From assembly GCA_963576735.1 (NCBI GenBank), contig OY755198.1:4588001-4652000 (forward strand): a stretch of DNA of 64,000 bases, read 5' to 3'. Positions 21,041 to 36,000 of the stretch are shown here, one piece after another. The translations under genes were made by a program, and so were the position numbers. Every line of letters starts with the position of its first letter. Position 1 is the first letter of the stretch. The stretch is from Bedellia somnulentella (Eukaryota; Arthropoda; Insecta; Lepidoptera; Bedelliidae). Below the pieces are notes generated by a model. That model was not told the origin of the DNA, made no database searches, and was given only the letters and a program-made list of their open reading frames with translations.

Positions 21041-24000
21041 CTGAAAAAAGAAAAGAAAACATTTATGAACTGTGCTTAAAGTAATAAAAAAAATGATGAT
21101 TTTCATATGAAATGGATAACTACCAAGTTCTGATGACTAAAGTTTTTTGTAAAGGGAAGAAGCTACAAGACTCTTTACATTCACGTTTGAAATTTTTTTC
21201 AACTATACATTATACATGCTGCTGAATAGTGTCGGTTTAGAACAGCATTATCTTTCACCACATTTCTTTCCATGGTGGTTCGCAAGAGGCGAACGAGAGT
21301 ATTGGGGTTATCCTATGTGGTTTTTGTGCGATGCGGTTGGAGACCCATCACCAAAAACCCTTATTTTACAAGTCTTCCCCCATTCAACTATCAAAAGTGA
21401 CTGAGGAATTTGTTATTCCGAGGCTATGGCGACCCTTTCTATGTATTCCCAGGAACAACGAGGTGAACAACATGTGCGCTTTGTCGTTAAAAAAATCTTG
21501 ACTCTGCATTTTTTAAAACAATTGCTTTTATGGCGTCTTTAAACGACACGTCACGAGCAATCTAGTTAATAGAGGGAGTTTGTTGGATATCATTATAGCT
21601 GGTGCACGTGCTCCTTCACGTAAATAGTCATGGCTTCCATTATTGACAAATGCAAAAAAGTAATATAGTTATGGATCCTACCAACTTTTTCTCAATAATC
21701 GCTTTCGACCTCTTTATGTCCAAGGTGGGCGGGTGATCGTGTGTTAGTTTCGCTCATAACCTGTGACAGATTTTAAGTGGTATTGAGCGTTATGAACGTT
21801 TATTCTTTAGTTGTCCATAGGTCCTCTCTCAACCTCCTAAAGTGACTAACGAATGAAAATGACCAGGCCCCTATTTCACCAACATGACAATTGTCAGTGA
21901 CATATGTCGGTTGAAATATGTCAGTTTGAAAAATATTTCGCGTAGAAATGATTCTAAACATGAACGGCATTATGTTACAATTTTCGATAACGTAATCTAA
22001 TGACAATTGTGTTGTGAAACAAGGATATTTTTTCCAACTCGACATATTTGTAGATTTGTCGGAAATTATTGACATGAGATCGAGGCTGCGTCAGGCTAGT
22101 GTGAGGAGTAGCGTTACAATTGTCGTATTTTTTAGTTACAAAATGGCGCTCATAGTAGTGGCAGTGATAGCGATCTAGATGAATTTGCATATAGGAGATT
22201 GTATAGAGAACGAATAAATATCTCCTTTGACATAACTGAATTTACGTTTAAGGCAAAATTTCGGATAAGCAAAACAAGTGTCGAATATTTAATAAATGAA
22301 ATCGGTGCAGTTATAGTTTTTCTTGACAATTGTCTGACTTGTCAGAGTGGTGAAATAGGGGCCTGGTGAATTACGTGTATGAAGCACAAAGTTCATCTCA
22401 CCTCAAAGTCACTAAGTAGTTGCACATCCAAACAAGCCGTTTGATGCGGTACCAAAGATATGGTGTAGAACCCCACGGCTCCTCGCCCGGCGAAATCACC
22501 GACCATACTATCAGCCTGGAAGAAGATGAGATAGACCAACTAAAAGCACGGTAATCATTCAGAGTTCGCTCTGTTTAACAAATTAAGGAAGGCGCTGGGG
22601 GGCATTTTAAACAGTTCATTTTTATTTACTACTAAATATATGTGTATTGTCGGCTTAGAATAGCACTACCCCATTTCTTCCGGTGGATGTACGTAAGACG
22701 CGACTAACGGTATTGGGGCCTTTAAGGGCTTTTTGGGCGATGTGGTTGGGGACCCATCACCAACAACTTTTATTTTACCATCTTTTCCCCATTCAAGTTT
22801 TTAAAAGTGGCTGAGGAATTTCTAATTCTTTAGCTCTGGCTACCCCTTCTAGGGAAATATAGCCGTGAGTATATGTATGTATGTATGTATTTTTATTTAC
22901 GCGAGATGTCACTAGCTCTTATAATTGCAAACAATTATAACTTATCATTAAATCACAATCAGTATATGAGCTAAAGAGATCCTTACAGAAAAGTATTTCT
23001 TAATTTCAAAACTATTATTCATACGAGAAAAGTTAAACCGTTTAGGAAATTTATTATACTTTTTAGCAGGACTGCTGCGCGCGCCATCTAGGGTTGTTTT
23101 ATAAAAAAATATTGAAAGATCAGATCCTTCCTCACTGAATGGTCTAAATATCAAACATTTAGTCATTTTTCATCATTGTCATTCTCACCAATATATGATC
23201 AGCATTTCTATCCATACGTATGACTTCCACTAAATCTTCATGTCTGATACCATATTCTCCAACCTCGTAGTAACCTGGTTCTGAAAAAGCAACATAATTT
23301 TGGAACATACTGAGAAAATCCATCTGAGTTTTTTAAATAACCCTCTTAATTTTAGAAAGTCTATTTAATTTCGAATAGGATAATGAGGAAGGCGGTCGGT
23401 GGCCATTTTTACCGTTTCGTGAAATGGCGCTAGTTTCTCTAACACATATACTCACGGCTATAATTCCCTAGAAGGGGTAGCCAGAGCCAAGGAATTATAA
23501 ATTCCTCAGCCACTTTTGGAAGTTGAGTGGGGAAAAGATGGTAAAAATAAAGGTTTTTGGTGATGGGTTTCCAACCGCATCGCCCAAAAATCCAATAAAA
23601 AGCCCCAATACCCTTAGTCGCCTCTTACGACACCCGTGGGCAGAAAGGGGTAGCGACATTCTAAGCCGTCTCTACTCGGCAAGTAAGTAAGTAGTTTCTC
23701 TTATTTTAACTAAAATCATCTTATCAATCACATTCAATGCAACCATTAAAAATAACAGTTGGCTAGTCTTTATCAGAAGATAAACATGTTTTTATTTTTT
23801 TACATATTATACGCACAGACAGGAGGTCGTTAGTTACACCATAATTCAAAGACAATAAAATTTAACTGTATTTACCATTACTCATGATCATTCCCACGGC
23901 GATCCCGGGATCATTAGCCGCTTGCGCCGTGCCGATCCCTGATGGTCCCTCGTGCACGTTCAAAAATGATCCCACTCCGTGACCCGTTCCGTGGTCATAG

Positions 24001-27000
24001 TTTAGTCCAACGTCCCACAAGGCTTTACGAGCTAAGGTATCCAGAACGTTTCCCTGTATAAGAAAAAAGAGTTGCGGAAATATGAGTAAAAATTTACAAT
24101 AACATTCCATCATCATCATCATCATCAGCCAATAGACGTCAAATGCTGGACAAAGGTCTTCCCCAAAGATCTCCAAAACGATCGGTCCTGTGCTGCCCTC
24201 ATCCATCTATGTCTTAATTAAAATTATCGACATTGATTTGAACGCAATTTTGATTTGATTGCAACCGTGATAGCCCAGTGGGTAGAACACTCGGTTATCG
24301 TGCAAACGACTAGTGTTCAAATCCTGGGTCGGGCCTACACCAATTTGTCTTTTCTAAAGACATATGTGTGGTTAATTTATCATGGTTGTTAACGGTGAGG
24401 GAAAACATCGTGAGGAAACCCACATGGCTGAGTTGTACTTAGTCATGTGACAGTGTATTCGTACAAAACGGCGATAGGCCTGCCCCCTATCACGTGAGTA
24501 CACTGTCCATGCAAAACGTGGGTACTCTGAACACCAGGTGACAAAGTCACGTGATGTTCAGAAGTATTAGTACCTCTGCCAACCCCTTCGGGGATTTTCG
24601 GCGTGAACGTTTATGTTATGTTATTATTATGATTTGAACGCAATATCTTAGTCGTTCTCATTTCCATTTAAGTTTGGATTGTCTCAGACGGCGAACGATC
24701 GCGTCATAATACCTTTATTTAGGTACGTATGGAGCTGTATATTACTGTTTAAATGGCAGTAAAAAAAATATAAACTTATACATAACATAAACATAAACGT
24801 TCACGCCGAATATCCCCGAAGGGGTTGGCAGAGGTACTAATACTTCTGAACATCACGTGACTTTGTCACCTGGTGTTCAGAGTACCCACGTTTTGCATGG
24901 ACAGTGTACTCACGTGATAGGGGGCAGGCCTATCGCCGTTTTGTACGAATACACTGTCACATGACTAAGTACAACTCAGCCATGTGGGTTTCCTCACGAT
25001 GTTTTCCCTCACCGTTAACAACCATGATAAATTAACCACACATATGTCTTTAGAAAAGACAAATTGGTGTAGGCCCGACCCAGGATTTAAACACTAGTCG
25101 TTTGCACGATAACCGAGTGTTCTACCCACTGGGCTATCGCGGTTTCCTTATAAACTTATAGTCGTGAGTAAAGAATATGTAATAGAAAACTCTTTATTTC
25201 ACATAAAAATTACATACATACTTACATTATACATATACTCACGGGGTGGCCTGAGCTTTGGAATGAGCAATTCCTCAGCCACTTTTGGAAGTTGATTGGG
25301 GAAAAGATGGTAATAATAAAGGTTTTTGGTGACGGGTCTCCAACCACATCGCCCAAAAATCACTTAAAAAGCTCCTATATCCTTAGTCGCCTCTTACGAT
25401 CACCCACGGGTAGAAATGGTTTAGTGTTATTCTAAGCCGACACTACACGGCAACTAAAAAAATAAACTATGCAATAGAAATTTTCTTCATCAAAATATCA
25501 AGTAAAGCAATCCCTTTCAGACAACTTATGGATGGTAAGGTTAGTGTATTAACGGTTGTGGTATAAACAATAGCGTGAGTCACGAATAGAATGGAAAAGA
25601 AAATTATTTGTTGTACATGAATTTTAAAAATATTATTTTCTATCTATCAAAATTAAAAAAACGAATGTAAGTACAATTGGTGATCTTAAAGCGATCCTTC
25701 CTAGACAACCTTTCAAGGAAACGTTAGGTATTCTCACCGTAGACCGTTCAGGAAACACAGCAGTGCCCATGAGAATCTGCCCTTGCAGCACCCGAGTGAA
25801 AGTAAGGCGTTGTCTGTCTGTCGGTGCGCCGCTCATGTGCCGGGTGCGGGTTATGTCTGTGGTACCATCTCTGGGAAATATTTTTATTTTCATTTATTTA
25901 GGAAACAAACAGTCGTTTACATTACAAATGTACACAGCTATAAAAGAAACAATTAGACCTACAGCTCCATAAATTAATATTTTACACTTTTGTATGCGGC
26001 AGGTAGATACATCAGTATTGTTTTTATTTTTATACGTCAGGGTTTATCGAATAATAATACAATTGACCTAAGTAAAAAATTGGTTTTTTTATTTTATTAA
26101 AATTTTACTTACAGTTCACATCACAGCACTACTACGCTCATCCCGAACATTTTAGGGCAAAAATAAATATTCTATCGTTGCGTTGCACGAAATACAGTCA
26201 GACGACTAAAAATTACTTGACAACTGTGTTTCCTCCCAATGTTTTCCCTCACGGGTAAAAATATTGAAATGATAATCACTAATATGATTTTAAAGAAGAA
26301 GAAATTGTGCAGGCTGGACTCTGGACTCAAACTTACGCTTCTGTAAGAGAAGTGGTGGTGTACCCAGTGGATGCATCCAGATAATAACAAAAAACTGCTA
26401 GGGTTTAATAAAATTATTACATGAATTCTTTCTATTCATCTGAGAAAATCAGCAAATTGTTGGGAGTCAGGAGTCAGGCAGGACTGCTATAAGCGCCACC
26501 TTGGGATTTGTTTTATAAAATAGATTGACAGCTCAGCGCCTCTCTCATTTTAAATTGAAGATAATCAGCCCCTTGATTACGGCTATTTTGAGACCAACGA
26601 CGAGTCATATATTAATATACGTTAAGACTGACTTGCAACTTACGACACAGCTGACGGGCACAAAGGAGATGTAATCAGGAGACTGCAAAATTCTAAGTTA
26701 AGATTTGTACGCAATTTTAAGGATAACACTTCTATAAGCACAACTTTCCATAGTATTGTAGCACAAATAATAACAGAAATGAAGTTTAAAGTTCATAGAT
26801 GTACTATTAAAGAACCGTAGATAAGTTATGCGCGCTCATAAGTGGCACTTAAACAGGCTAAATGGCTCATGTGACTTGGTTCGCACACCAGCTGCCGTCG
26901 CAATCTTTCACCTGTTTTGGCGTGTTTATTTATCAAAATGATCGAGAATGCCGTCGTGTGTGATTAGATTTTGAACCAACTATAGTAAAAAAACTACTAA

Positions 27001-30000
27001 AATGATGGGATTAATTATCATTCGTAAGTATTATAAATTAACAACGTTTAGATTATAAATTATAATAAATTATGTAGGTGTATCATGTGTACAGATCAAA
27101 ATTATTCTTTGTCAAACGGTCGTCATTAGTGTCATATTTCACGCCGGTACAGAGAAAATATGTTTATATCTTTTTGGCGCTTGCTATGAGATTACATTTC
27201 AAATGTATTTCTTGGTGTGTTGTTTGGATATATTTCTAGTGGTGTGCGTACATCTGCCGCAATCGGTTCTACTCGTAAGCGCCGGTTTCCTCGTAAATAA
27301 CCTATCTAACGTTTTTAGTACATCTATGTTAAACTTACTTAAATTGAGCTCCCGAATCGACCAGCAGTATATCATCAGGTCTGACCACCCTTTGCGGACC
27401 CTCTCTCGACGGTTTGTAATGTATGATAGCACCATTCTCCCCAGCGCCAGCGATTGTCGTGAAAGATGGACCCATGAAGTCTTGTTCTTCACTGGTAGAA
27501 TAAAATTAATAATAATAATTCTTGAATTTTATGAGCAAGAATGTGCAAAAAACTAGCATCCAAAACAGTTTTTTTTAAGTGTTTTACATACACACATACA
27601 TATACTCACGGCCATAAAGGCCCGAAACACGTTAGCCGGAGTTTCAGAGCTAGAAACTCTTCAGCCAGATTTGGAAGTTGATAGGGGCAAGATGGCAAAA
27701 ACATAGTATCGTTGGTGATAGATTGGAGAACCGCATCACCCAAAAGCCACTTTAAAAATCCCCATACCCTTAGCCCTTAGTCACCTCTTACGACACCCGT
27801 GAATAGAAAGGGGATGTGACATTCTAAGCCGTCAATACACGGCAAAAGTGTAAGTGTTTTCCATTCCTAAAATCTTGTATGCCAAGTAATAGTAGCAGAA
27901 AAATGGATATTGCAAACACGTATTTTGGCAAAAACCTCTGGCTACTGAACTGTCGTCAATTATATACCACGCAAGAAGATATCAAAGTGCGATTTGAGCC
28001 ACGTTATATCCACGAATAAAAAACACTCGGTCGAAATCTTATTTTATTATTTTATTTTTATTTTACATTGTTCGGAAAACTCACAGCAACTTAAACATAT
28101 ATAAGTACAAGTCATAACATTTCTATAAGCCAATTAAGAGTTTTCACAAATATTTACCAAAATAAATAAATTAAAACATTGAGTTTGTAACACACTTCGT
28201 AATTGAAACTAAATGTATTTAAATAAGTATGTATATGTACACCAAGAGTTACACTAGCTTTCAAAATACCGCTCCGCCAAAACCGATCTTAATGTGTGGA
28301 CCTTTGAGTTGAATATATCTATATCAATTTCTTGACAAATATCGTTTATGTTTTTAGTAGCTCTTAAAATGAATGCGTTTTCCCCACGTTTTCCCTATAA
28401 TTTGTATTGTATCTGTGAATTGCCAATGGTTTATACTGTCTGCTTAATCTACTTGGAACATTAATATTAACTTTTGAAACAAGTTCTGGACAATCTATAG
28501 TTCCGTTTAAGAGTTTTAATAAACAACAGGTATCAGAAATGTTCCTTCTCTCTGATAAGGGCAAGAAATGATATCTCTTACATCTATCAGTATAATCAAG
28601 CGAAGTCACACCAGCTTTAAAATCTAGAAACCTAAGAAAACGCCGCTGGATTGCTTCTAAGCGGGATATATAGATATTATATTGTGGGTTCCATACTTCC
28701 GAAGCGTATTCTAGAATAGACCTGACAAACGAACAATATAGTATTTTTATGGTTTTAATGTTTTTGAACACCCTAGAACATCGTATTATAAAACCTAATG
28801 TCCTGGAAGCCTTTACCACGATGTGCTCTATATGCTTGTCGAATAAGAGTTTGCTGTCATGTAGCACCCCTAAATCCCTTGTTTCCGTAACTCTAGTCAA
28901 TTGGATACCTCTTAGACTCCAAGCTCCAATGGGGACCCCACATTAGCTCACTAGCTGGCAGGCTAAGTAGTGCTGCATATGCCGTTAGGAAAATAAGACA
29001 TTTGACAGATGTACAGACAGCTCGATTAGTTTATTACAGCTATTTTCATAGTGTAATGTCTTACGGTATTTTACTCTGGGGCAGAGCAGCTGATGTTGGT
29101 TCCATATTTATTCTCCAAAAGAGAGCAATAAGAGCTATATACAATTTGAGATCCCGAGATTCCCTGAGGGAATTGTTTAAACAATAAATATAATGACACT
29201 GCCATGTCAATATATTTATGAAAATATTATGTATGTAAGAAAGAATCAGGCCTCTTTTGTGAAAAATTGTGACAGACATATTCGAAACCTGAGAGACAAC
29301 AATAAAATATCAGTACCAAAATACAGATTGTCAAAAGTAAATACATCTTTCATGGGGTTATGCGTAAAAATGTATAATAAAATACCTGAGGACATTTTAA
29401 ATTTAACAGAAACAAAATTCAAAGCAGCAGTTAAAAGAAATCTTAGTTCGAAAGCCTATTACAATGTCAATGATTACATTAATGATGAAGTGGCTTTGTG
29501 TCATCAGGGCTCTGTGAAGGATGTTTCCGGGCTAACACCAAAATTGTAATGGACGTTAAAAAAAGATGTGTGTTGACGAGTTTCTTACGGGTTCTTCTCT
29601 CAACAAAACACCTTCCGAATCCGAAGTAAACTTAGTATTAAGTTAAAATTTGACGTTCAAAAAACAAAGATTTATCTTTTTATTTTGAAATAAATGATTA
29701 TTTTATTTATTTTATTTTACTATAGTTACCTTCAATGGTGTTTTTTTTTGCGAGTAAAAGTCACGAAAAAACCTTAAGGTCATCTTGGAGTTTGCTAACA
29801 TCTGATAGAGACTGAATGCACTTAAGGATCTTCATATCATCTGCATACAAAACTATTTTAGAATTCTCAAAACATCTTTTTATGTCATGTATAAATATTA
29901 TAAATAGAAGCGGCCCCAGTAATGATCCTTGGGGAACACCAGAGGGGACGGGTAGCCAGGATGACGTAAATCCATTGAGCGCAACAGCTTGGGATCTATT

Positions 30001-33000
30001 TTTTATATAGGAGGCAAACCAACGGAGAAGATCGCCATGAATACCGATAGCTTCCAACTCGCCCAACAGTATAGGATGGTCAATACGGTCAAAGCATTTT
30101 TTGTAGTCCGTGTATAAACAATCGACCTGAACTCCAGCATCCATACAGCCACTTATAAAGTCATCCGTAAGAACAAGGTTTGATACAGTTGATTGTTTCC
30201 TTAAAAAACCATGTTGTTCCTCGCTAAAACTGGGACTCAAGGCTGAGTAGACCTGGTTATACACTATTCGTTCAAAGACCTTGGCGAACAAGCATAGCTT
30301 TGATATCGGCCTGTAATTCTCAATTTTACCTTTCTCCCCATTTTTGAGCACAGGAGTGATGAAGGCTGATTTCCATATTTCAGGAAAGTAACCTTCAGCA
30401 ATTGATCTTTTAAATAAGTGTATTAATGGGAAGGCCAGTTCATTCGCACAACTAACGATGAAGAGGGGGGGTATCATATCGGGTCCACCGCCTTTATTGA
30501 GATCTAACCCTTTTAATATTTTAGTTATCTCCAATGTGTCAAAGTCAATAGAGCCAATAGAGCTAAAGTTCAACATTGTGATAGAATGCTGGTCAGCGTC
30601 TGAAGGATCATTAGAAGTGATACGAAAAGTAGAGTGGAAGTGGCAGATTTATCGCCTAGACTCATAACATTGGGATAACCAAGTGCACATCTCCCATTCT
30701 TTACATAAGTCCAAAATGCTTTCGGATTATGTACAATTGAATTTTCGGTTTGCTCTATGTAATTACAAAAACATTCTCGCTCTTGTTGTTTAGCCCTACT
30801 TCGAAGCAACGAAAATGTCTCATAATCCGACAAAGTTCCATATATTTTAAATTTCTTATGATATTTATTTTTTTCCTTGGTAATTTTAATTAGTGGTTTA
30901 CTATACCATGGCGGGAATGAGGATGTATTGACACACCTGTGAGGTACATGTTGGTCTCGAAGCTCATAAAGTTTGTCATAGAACTTTTTAACACAGTCCT
31001 CGAGAGAATGGTTATAGAATAAGTTATTCCAGGCAGTTTCCTTCAAAGCGGACCGAATTGTCTCAAAATTACCCTTATGATAGATGTATTTTGTACGAGA
31101 GTTTTCCTGTAGATTAGATTCAACGTTAAGATTTAAAAAAACATGTAGCGATTTGTGATGCATATCCTCCTTAACGAGAGGGTCATTGCAAGTCATTATT
31201 TTAGCGTCAACGCTACACAATACTAAATCTAATATTTTACTGTTCTTATTTTTTAGGGTACTATATTGATATAAATTTAAAAAGTATAGTGTGTCAACAA
31301 ATTCAATTTGAGCTTGGCCTGTATAATTTAATGGAATTAACTTAGTGTCACATTCTGGAATAGACTGCCAAGAAATGTTTGGCAGATTAAAATCACCTAA
31401 AATAATAAATGTTTGTTCAGAATTGCGAGTAACTACATCAGAAAGAGATTTTGAAAAATTTTGCAATTGAGTATCGAAAGAATAACCTAAATTTTCTTTA
31501 CATAAGTACACGGTACAAATATTTAAAACACAGGAGCGGTTGCCAGACTGTTTTATAGAAACGCTAACCCAGATATCCTCAGCAGTCGAGTACCAGCGTG
31601 GCATGCTAGTAACGTGAAACTTACGTTTCACCGCAATAAGTACTCCGCCTCCTAATTTCTGACCGGTCTTTACCAAGTTGCGATCCCTCCGCCAAACAAG
31701 ATACCTATTATCAAATAACTCACTGCTTAAGATATGTTCAATAAGCCATGTCTCCGTAAGACAGATTACATCATAGCTATTTATTAACAGGTTTCTTAGA
31801 AATTCATTTGCCTTTGTCCTCAAGCCACGAACATTTTGATAATATATAGATAAGTCATTCGTTTTGTTATTAAACCTACTCATCATAAAATAAAATATAC
31901 TTTAAAATCATAATAAATTGCAATAGCATAACATAATATACAAAAACATTGAAATGAAAGAAATAAAACATAAACATCAGAAGTAAAAAAATATGTGGGT
32001 ACTTAATTATATTCCAATTAGTTATCTCAAGACCAATACGAATTAAATTGATCATGGAATAAGTGATTTCATGCAATGTTTTCAGCAATAACATGCATCC
32101 ATCACGGGCAAAGCACAGGCAAAACTGTTCATAAAAACTGTTTTTGTAAAAATGAAATAAAGCTGTTTGTTTATAAAGTAGATAAATAGTTAAGAGCGGT
32201 TGATATTTGTCATTGTTCTTAAAAGTGTGCGTCATAAACATACAATAGATTATCGTAAAAGTAAGCGGTCGCTGAACCTGTTCAATACTCACACAAAACC
32301 GGTTCAGCGAAGCAGCATTTCTCAAACTGTGCACATTCACTATCATTAAAAAGCGAAATCGGTATATTTGATTATCGTAATTTAAGATTGTTAAAAATTA
32401 TGGAACGTTTTTTTATTATTTACAATATCCAAGTAGATTTAGTTTAAAAAGATAATCTTTGGAAAATAATCAATTAAGGAAAGAAAAAAATCCGACACCA
32501 GCAGGAATAGAACCCACAATATCCGGATATACGTCCCGGTCGCTCTAATTTAGTGGTCATCAGAGGTCACTTGGCACGATAGCTCAGTTGGCAGAGCGAC
32601 CAAGGCGCATACCTGGATGTCGCGGGTCTCCAATATCGTGTTTAGGTTTGCAGATTGGTATGAAGAAAAGAGGTGTTTACAGTTCAGCGTTCCATTTATT
32701 AGTGCACACAATAAAATACAATTACTTAACTTATTCCGAATAAACCTAAAGTATAAACGAACGTCGATGCAACGTGACTCAAAGCATTTTGCAGTGTCAG
32801 CTTACTCACACGCTACAGGTCCCACTGTTGTCAAATTTTTTCTTTCCTTAATTGATTAGTAAATAATTCCCATATTATGTTTTCATGCAAACAATGCAAA
32901 CAAGTTAAATTAAATGGATAACATCAACCACGCTTCAGGAAAATAAAATTATCCGCGCTATTTGCTAGCCACAGACGCTAGTTCTTGCTTATCGCTTAAA

Positions 33001-36000
33001 ACCCCAATCTGAAATGTATGATTTATAAATGTACTGTAATGATTAATAATGTACCTTCTTAAATCTTCTAATTTATCTGATATTTGTATTTCAGTGACAT
33101 TTTCTCCTCTCTCCACCGCTTCATGAATCCATCGTAGGAATCTGACGACTGCCACTCCGTCTTTTATGTGAGCATTGCGGAAGCCCTGGCCAATCGAATA
33201 AACAATGTTTTAATTTGTGAGTATTAATATTAATATACATTCATATTCAATTTTAAGTGTTTTGAATCAAATAGAGGATAAGGGCGTCAGAAGTGTTAAG
33301 AATTAAAAAGCATGTATGAAGATGAATAAATGTGTACGAATATCATGAGACTGTACTGTGTCTTGTCAAAAGTAAAAAAAAAGTCAAAAAGTTTATTCTT
33401 TAAAATTAAGTTATAAACTAACATTTTTTTAACTTGGTATCTGTCTGCCCCAATGAAAAACTAAAGGTGTAAGTATAAAATCTCTTTATTAGTACATCAT
33501 AGGTAAAAACATTTTACACAGATTATTTGTCTAATAGAAATACAATAGGCTATTTGACTAAGTTTTGAAAACTATCCTACGGTGTTAATTTGTTTATAAG
33601 GAGCCCTAAAAAAATATTTTTCTGTCTTCATTTTAGATATTTTATTAAAAAAATCGAAAAAGAAAATGCAATAATCAAATGTGCCGCGAAAACGCCACTT
33701 TAAGTAATATGGCGGCTGAAGCACAAATGACGTCAATTCCGCATTAAACACCAATGAGCGAAGCGAAACACAGTCTGTTTATGTGCAATCTACGTCATTA
33801 TAGAAATAGCCAATCACGGTCGTTTTTAGTCACGTGACAGTTGCATCAATAATACTTATTTTAGAAGACGGATTATAGCGAAATAATGCAATATTTATAT
33901 CTCGCATTATTACATATTGCTCCAAAAAAGAAATATTAAGACTAATGAAATAAAAGAAATGTATATTTATTTTACAGTCAAATAGCCTATTGACGGTCTT
34001 ATTGCTTAAAGCAATATCTTCCAGACAACCTTTGAATGGTGAGATCAGTACGTTAATAAAAACAATAGTTAGATGTATAAGACATAATCGAATAGGTATA
34101 TGTACTTAAAACCTTATACTGATATATATGACGTGATACTTACTTGTAATTCTACATCATTTTTAATACTCTTCATAATTGCCACAGGTGAAAGAGCTGA
34201 TATCGTTACTGTATTGCCAACCTGAAAAATTAAAAGAAGGTTATTCATCGCATTAAAAAATAAAATAGTGTTGATGCATGAATGAAGTTTATATTACACG
34301 ATATTCTGATTGATAAATTTAATTTACAGACATATTTATAAAACTTTTTAAGACGTATCATAGTACAATCTAAAATCTTCTTTGCTGTGTAGTGCCGGCT
34401 TAGAATAGCGCTACCCCATTTCTTCCGATGGGTGTACGTAAGAGGCGACTAACGGTATTGGGGCTTTTAAGGGAACATTGGGCGATGCGGATGGAGACCG
34501 ATCACCGACAACCTTTACTTCACCATCTTTTCCTCACGCAACTTCCAAAAGTGGCTGAGGAATTTCTAATTCCTTAGCTCTGGCTACCCCTTCTAGGGAT
34601 CTGTAGGCGTGAGTATATGTATGTATGTAAAACAATACATATTAAAAAAAACTGGACTAAACTCTTGAGAAATGAGAAGCTACTTAATAGTTGTTTCACG
34701 TAACGGTCACGTTATACCCGAAGGGTTGGAAGAGGTACTATTAGTTCTATTTTATTAGTTCTAGTTTATTTCTGAACATCGCGTGGCATTGTCACCTGGT
34801 GTTCAGAGTACCCACGTTTTGCATGGACAGTGTACTCACGTGATAGGGGGCAGGCCTATCGGCGTTTTGTACGAATACACTGTCACATGACTAAGTAAAA
34901 ACTCAGCCATGTGGGTTTCCTCACGATGTTTACCATCAGCGTTAACAACCATGATAAATTAACCACACATGTTTGATAAAGTTGTAATATGCACATATAT
35001 AAAAAAATCATATTCAAAATGGTATGTTATTAGATTTATTGTTTTATCTTAAAATCGTGCATATACTGTATATTGTTGTCACAGTCTGTAAAGGGCAATA
35101 AATCATATTCCATTGAATAGCGCGAGCCCGAGTAGCGATGAGCGCCTACCTTGCCGTAATACAGTGTTTTCACTAGTTCGGGGGGTAGAACTCAAAACTA
35201 TTGTAACAAATACACCATACTTTTGTTATGTGAATGTGATACATATCTTTAAATATTGTTACTGGAACTTTATTTGAATAAAACATTTTTACTTTTTTTT
35301 TTACATATGTCTTTAGAAAAGACAAATTGGTGTAGGCTCGACCCAGGATTTGAACACTAATCGTTTGCACGAAAACCGAGTGTTCTACACTTTGAGCTAT
35401 CACGGTTGCTTTTAATGTCATATATATAAATTTAATTTTAAACGTGTGCTTCATTATATTTTTTTATAACATAACCATTTTGATTGAATTTTATTTCTTG
35501 TTCTTTTTTTAAATATAACACAAAACCATAAAGAAAACTAATTGCCGTATTAGACCCACCCCTTCAGCAGCCAAATAAATAGCATGACTACCATCTTGAG
35601 GTAACCATATCCTAGATCCATATGGAAAACTGGTCTGAAACAATGAGAATAAAATAAGTTAACATGTATTTTTAGGAATTTGAGATAAGCAAGAGAGATT
35701 TGTCAGGATCGTGCAAAGTGTCGATCTGTAGTGTCTGCCTACCCCAATGAGAATGACGGGCGTGAGTATAATTAAGGAAGGTTCTTTATATTGAAAAGGG
35801 TAGCAAAGGGTATTTTTTATTAAGATATTTTTATAACAATCGAGTTACATTTTAGTCTTTCTTATTTAGGTAAATAACTTCACAATTTGTTTTTGGTACA
35901 AAGTCAAAAACTGATTTTATTATACAACTTTGAACTAAGTCAATATTTAGATAATTTTCAAGTTTCTAAACTTTTACGTATTATTGTATATTTTGACCCT

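Larger units (their letters stand above)
28050..31886 (-). mobile_element. Non-LTR retrotransposon (LINE-A) with endonuclease and reverse transcriptase, split by another LINE
   Basis: The coding order on the - strand is endonuclease (30570-31886), reverse transcriptase (29761-30576) and the C-terminal part (28364-28900). An unrelated + strand LINE at 28946-29755 splits it. It fills much of aminopeptidase intron 13. A 3'-UTR-like stretch continues to about 28050. The motifs fit the CR1/L2/Jockey group. Confidence 0.85.

Noticed and set aside
24261..24335. tRNA gene
   Set aside because: It is the head of a dispersed SINE with at least ten copies or fragments in the window.
31876..32346. A 156-codon membrane-like protein gene on the - strand
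   Set aside because: No motif and strong AT bias; it overlaps the start of LINE-A and may be chance or LINE leader.
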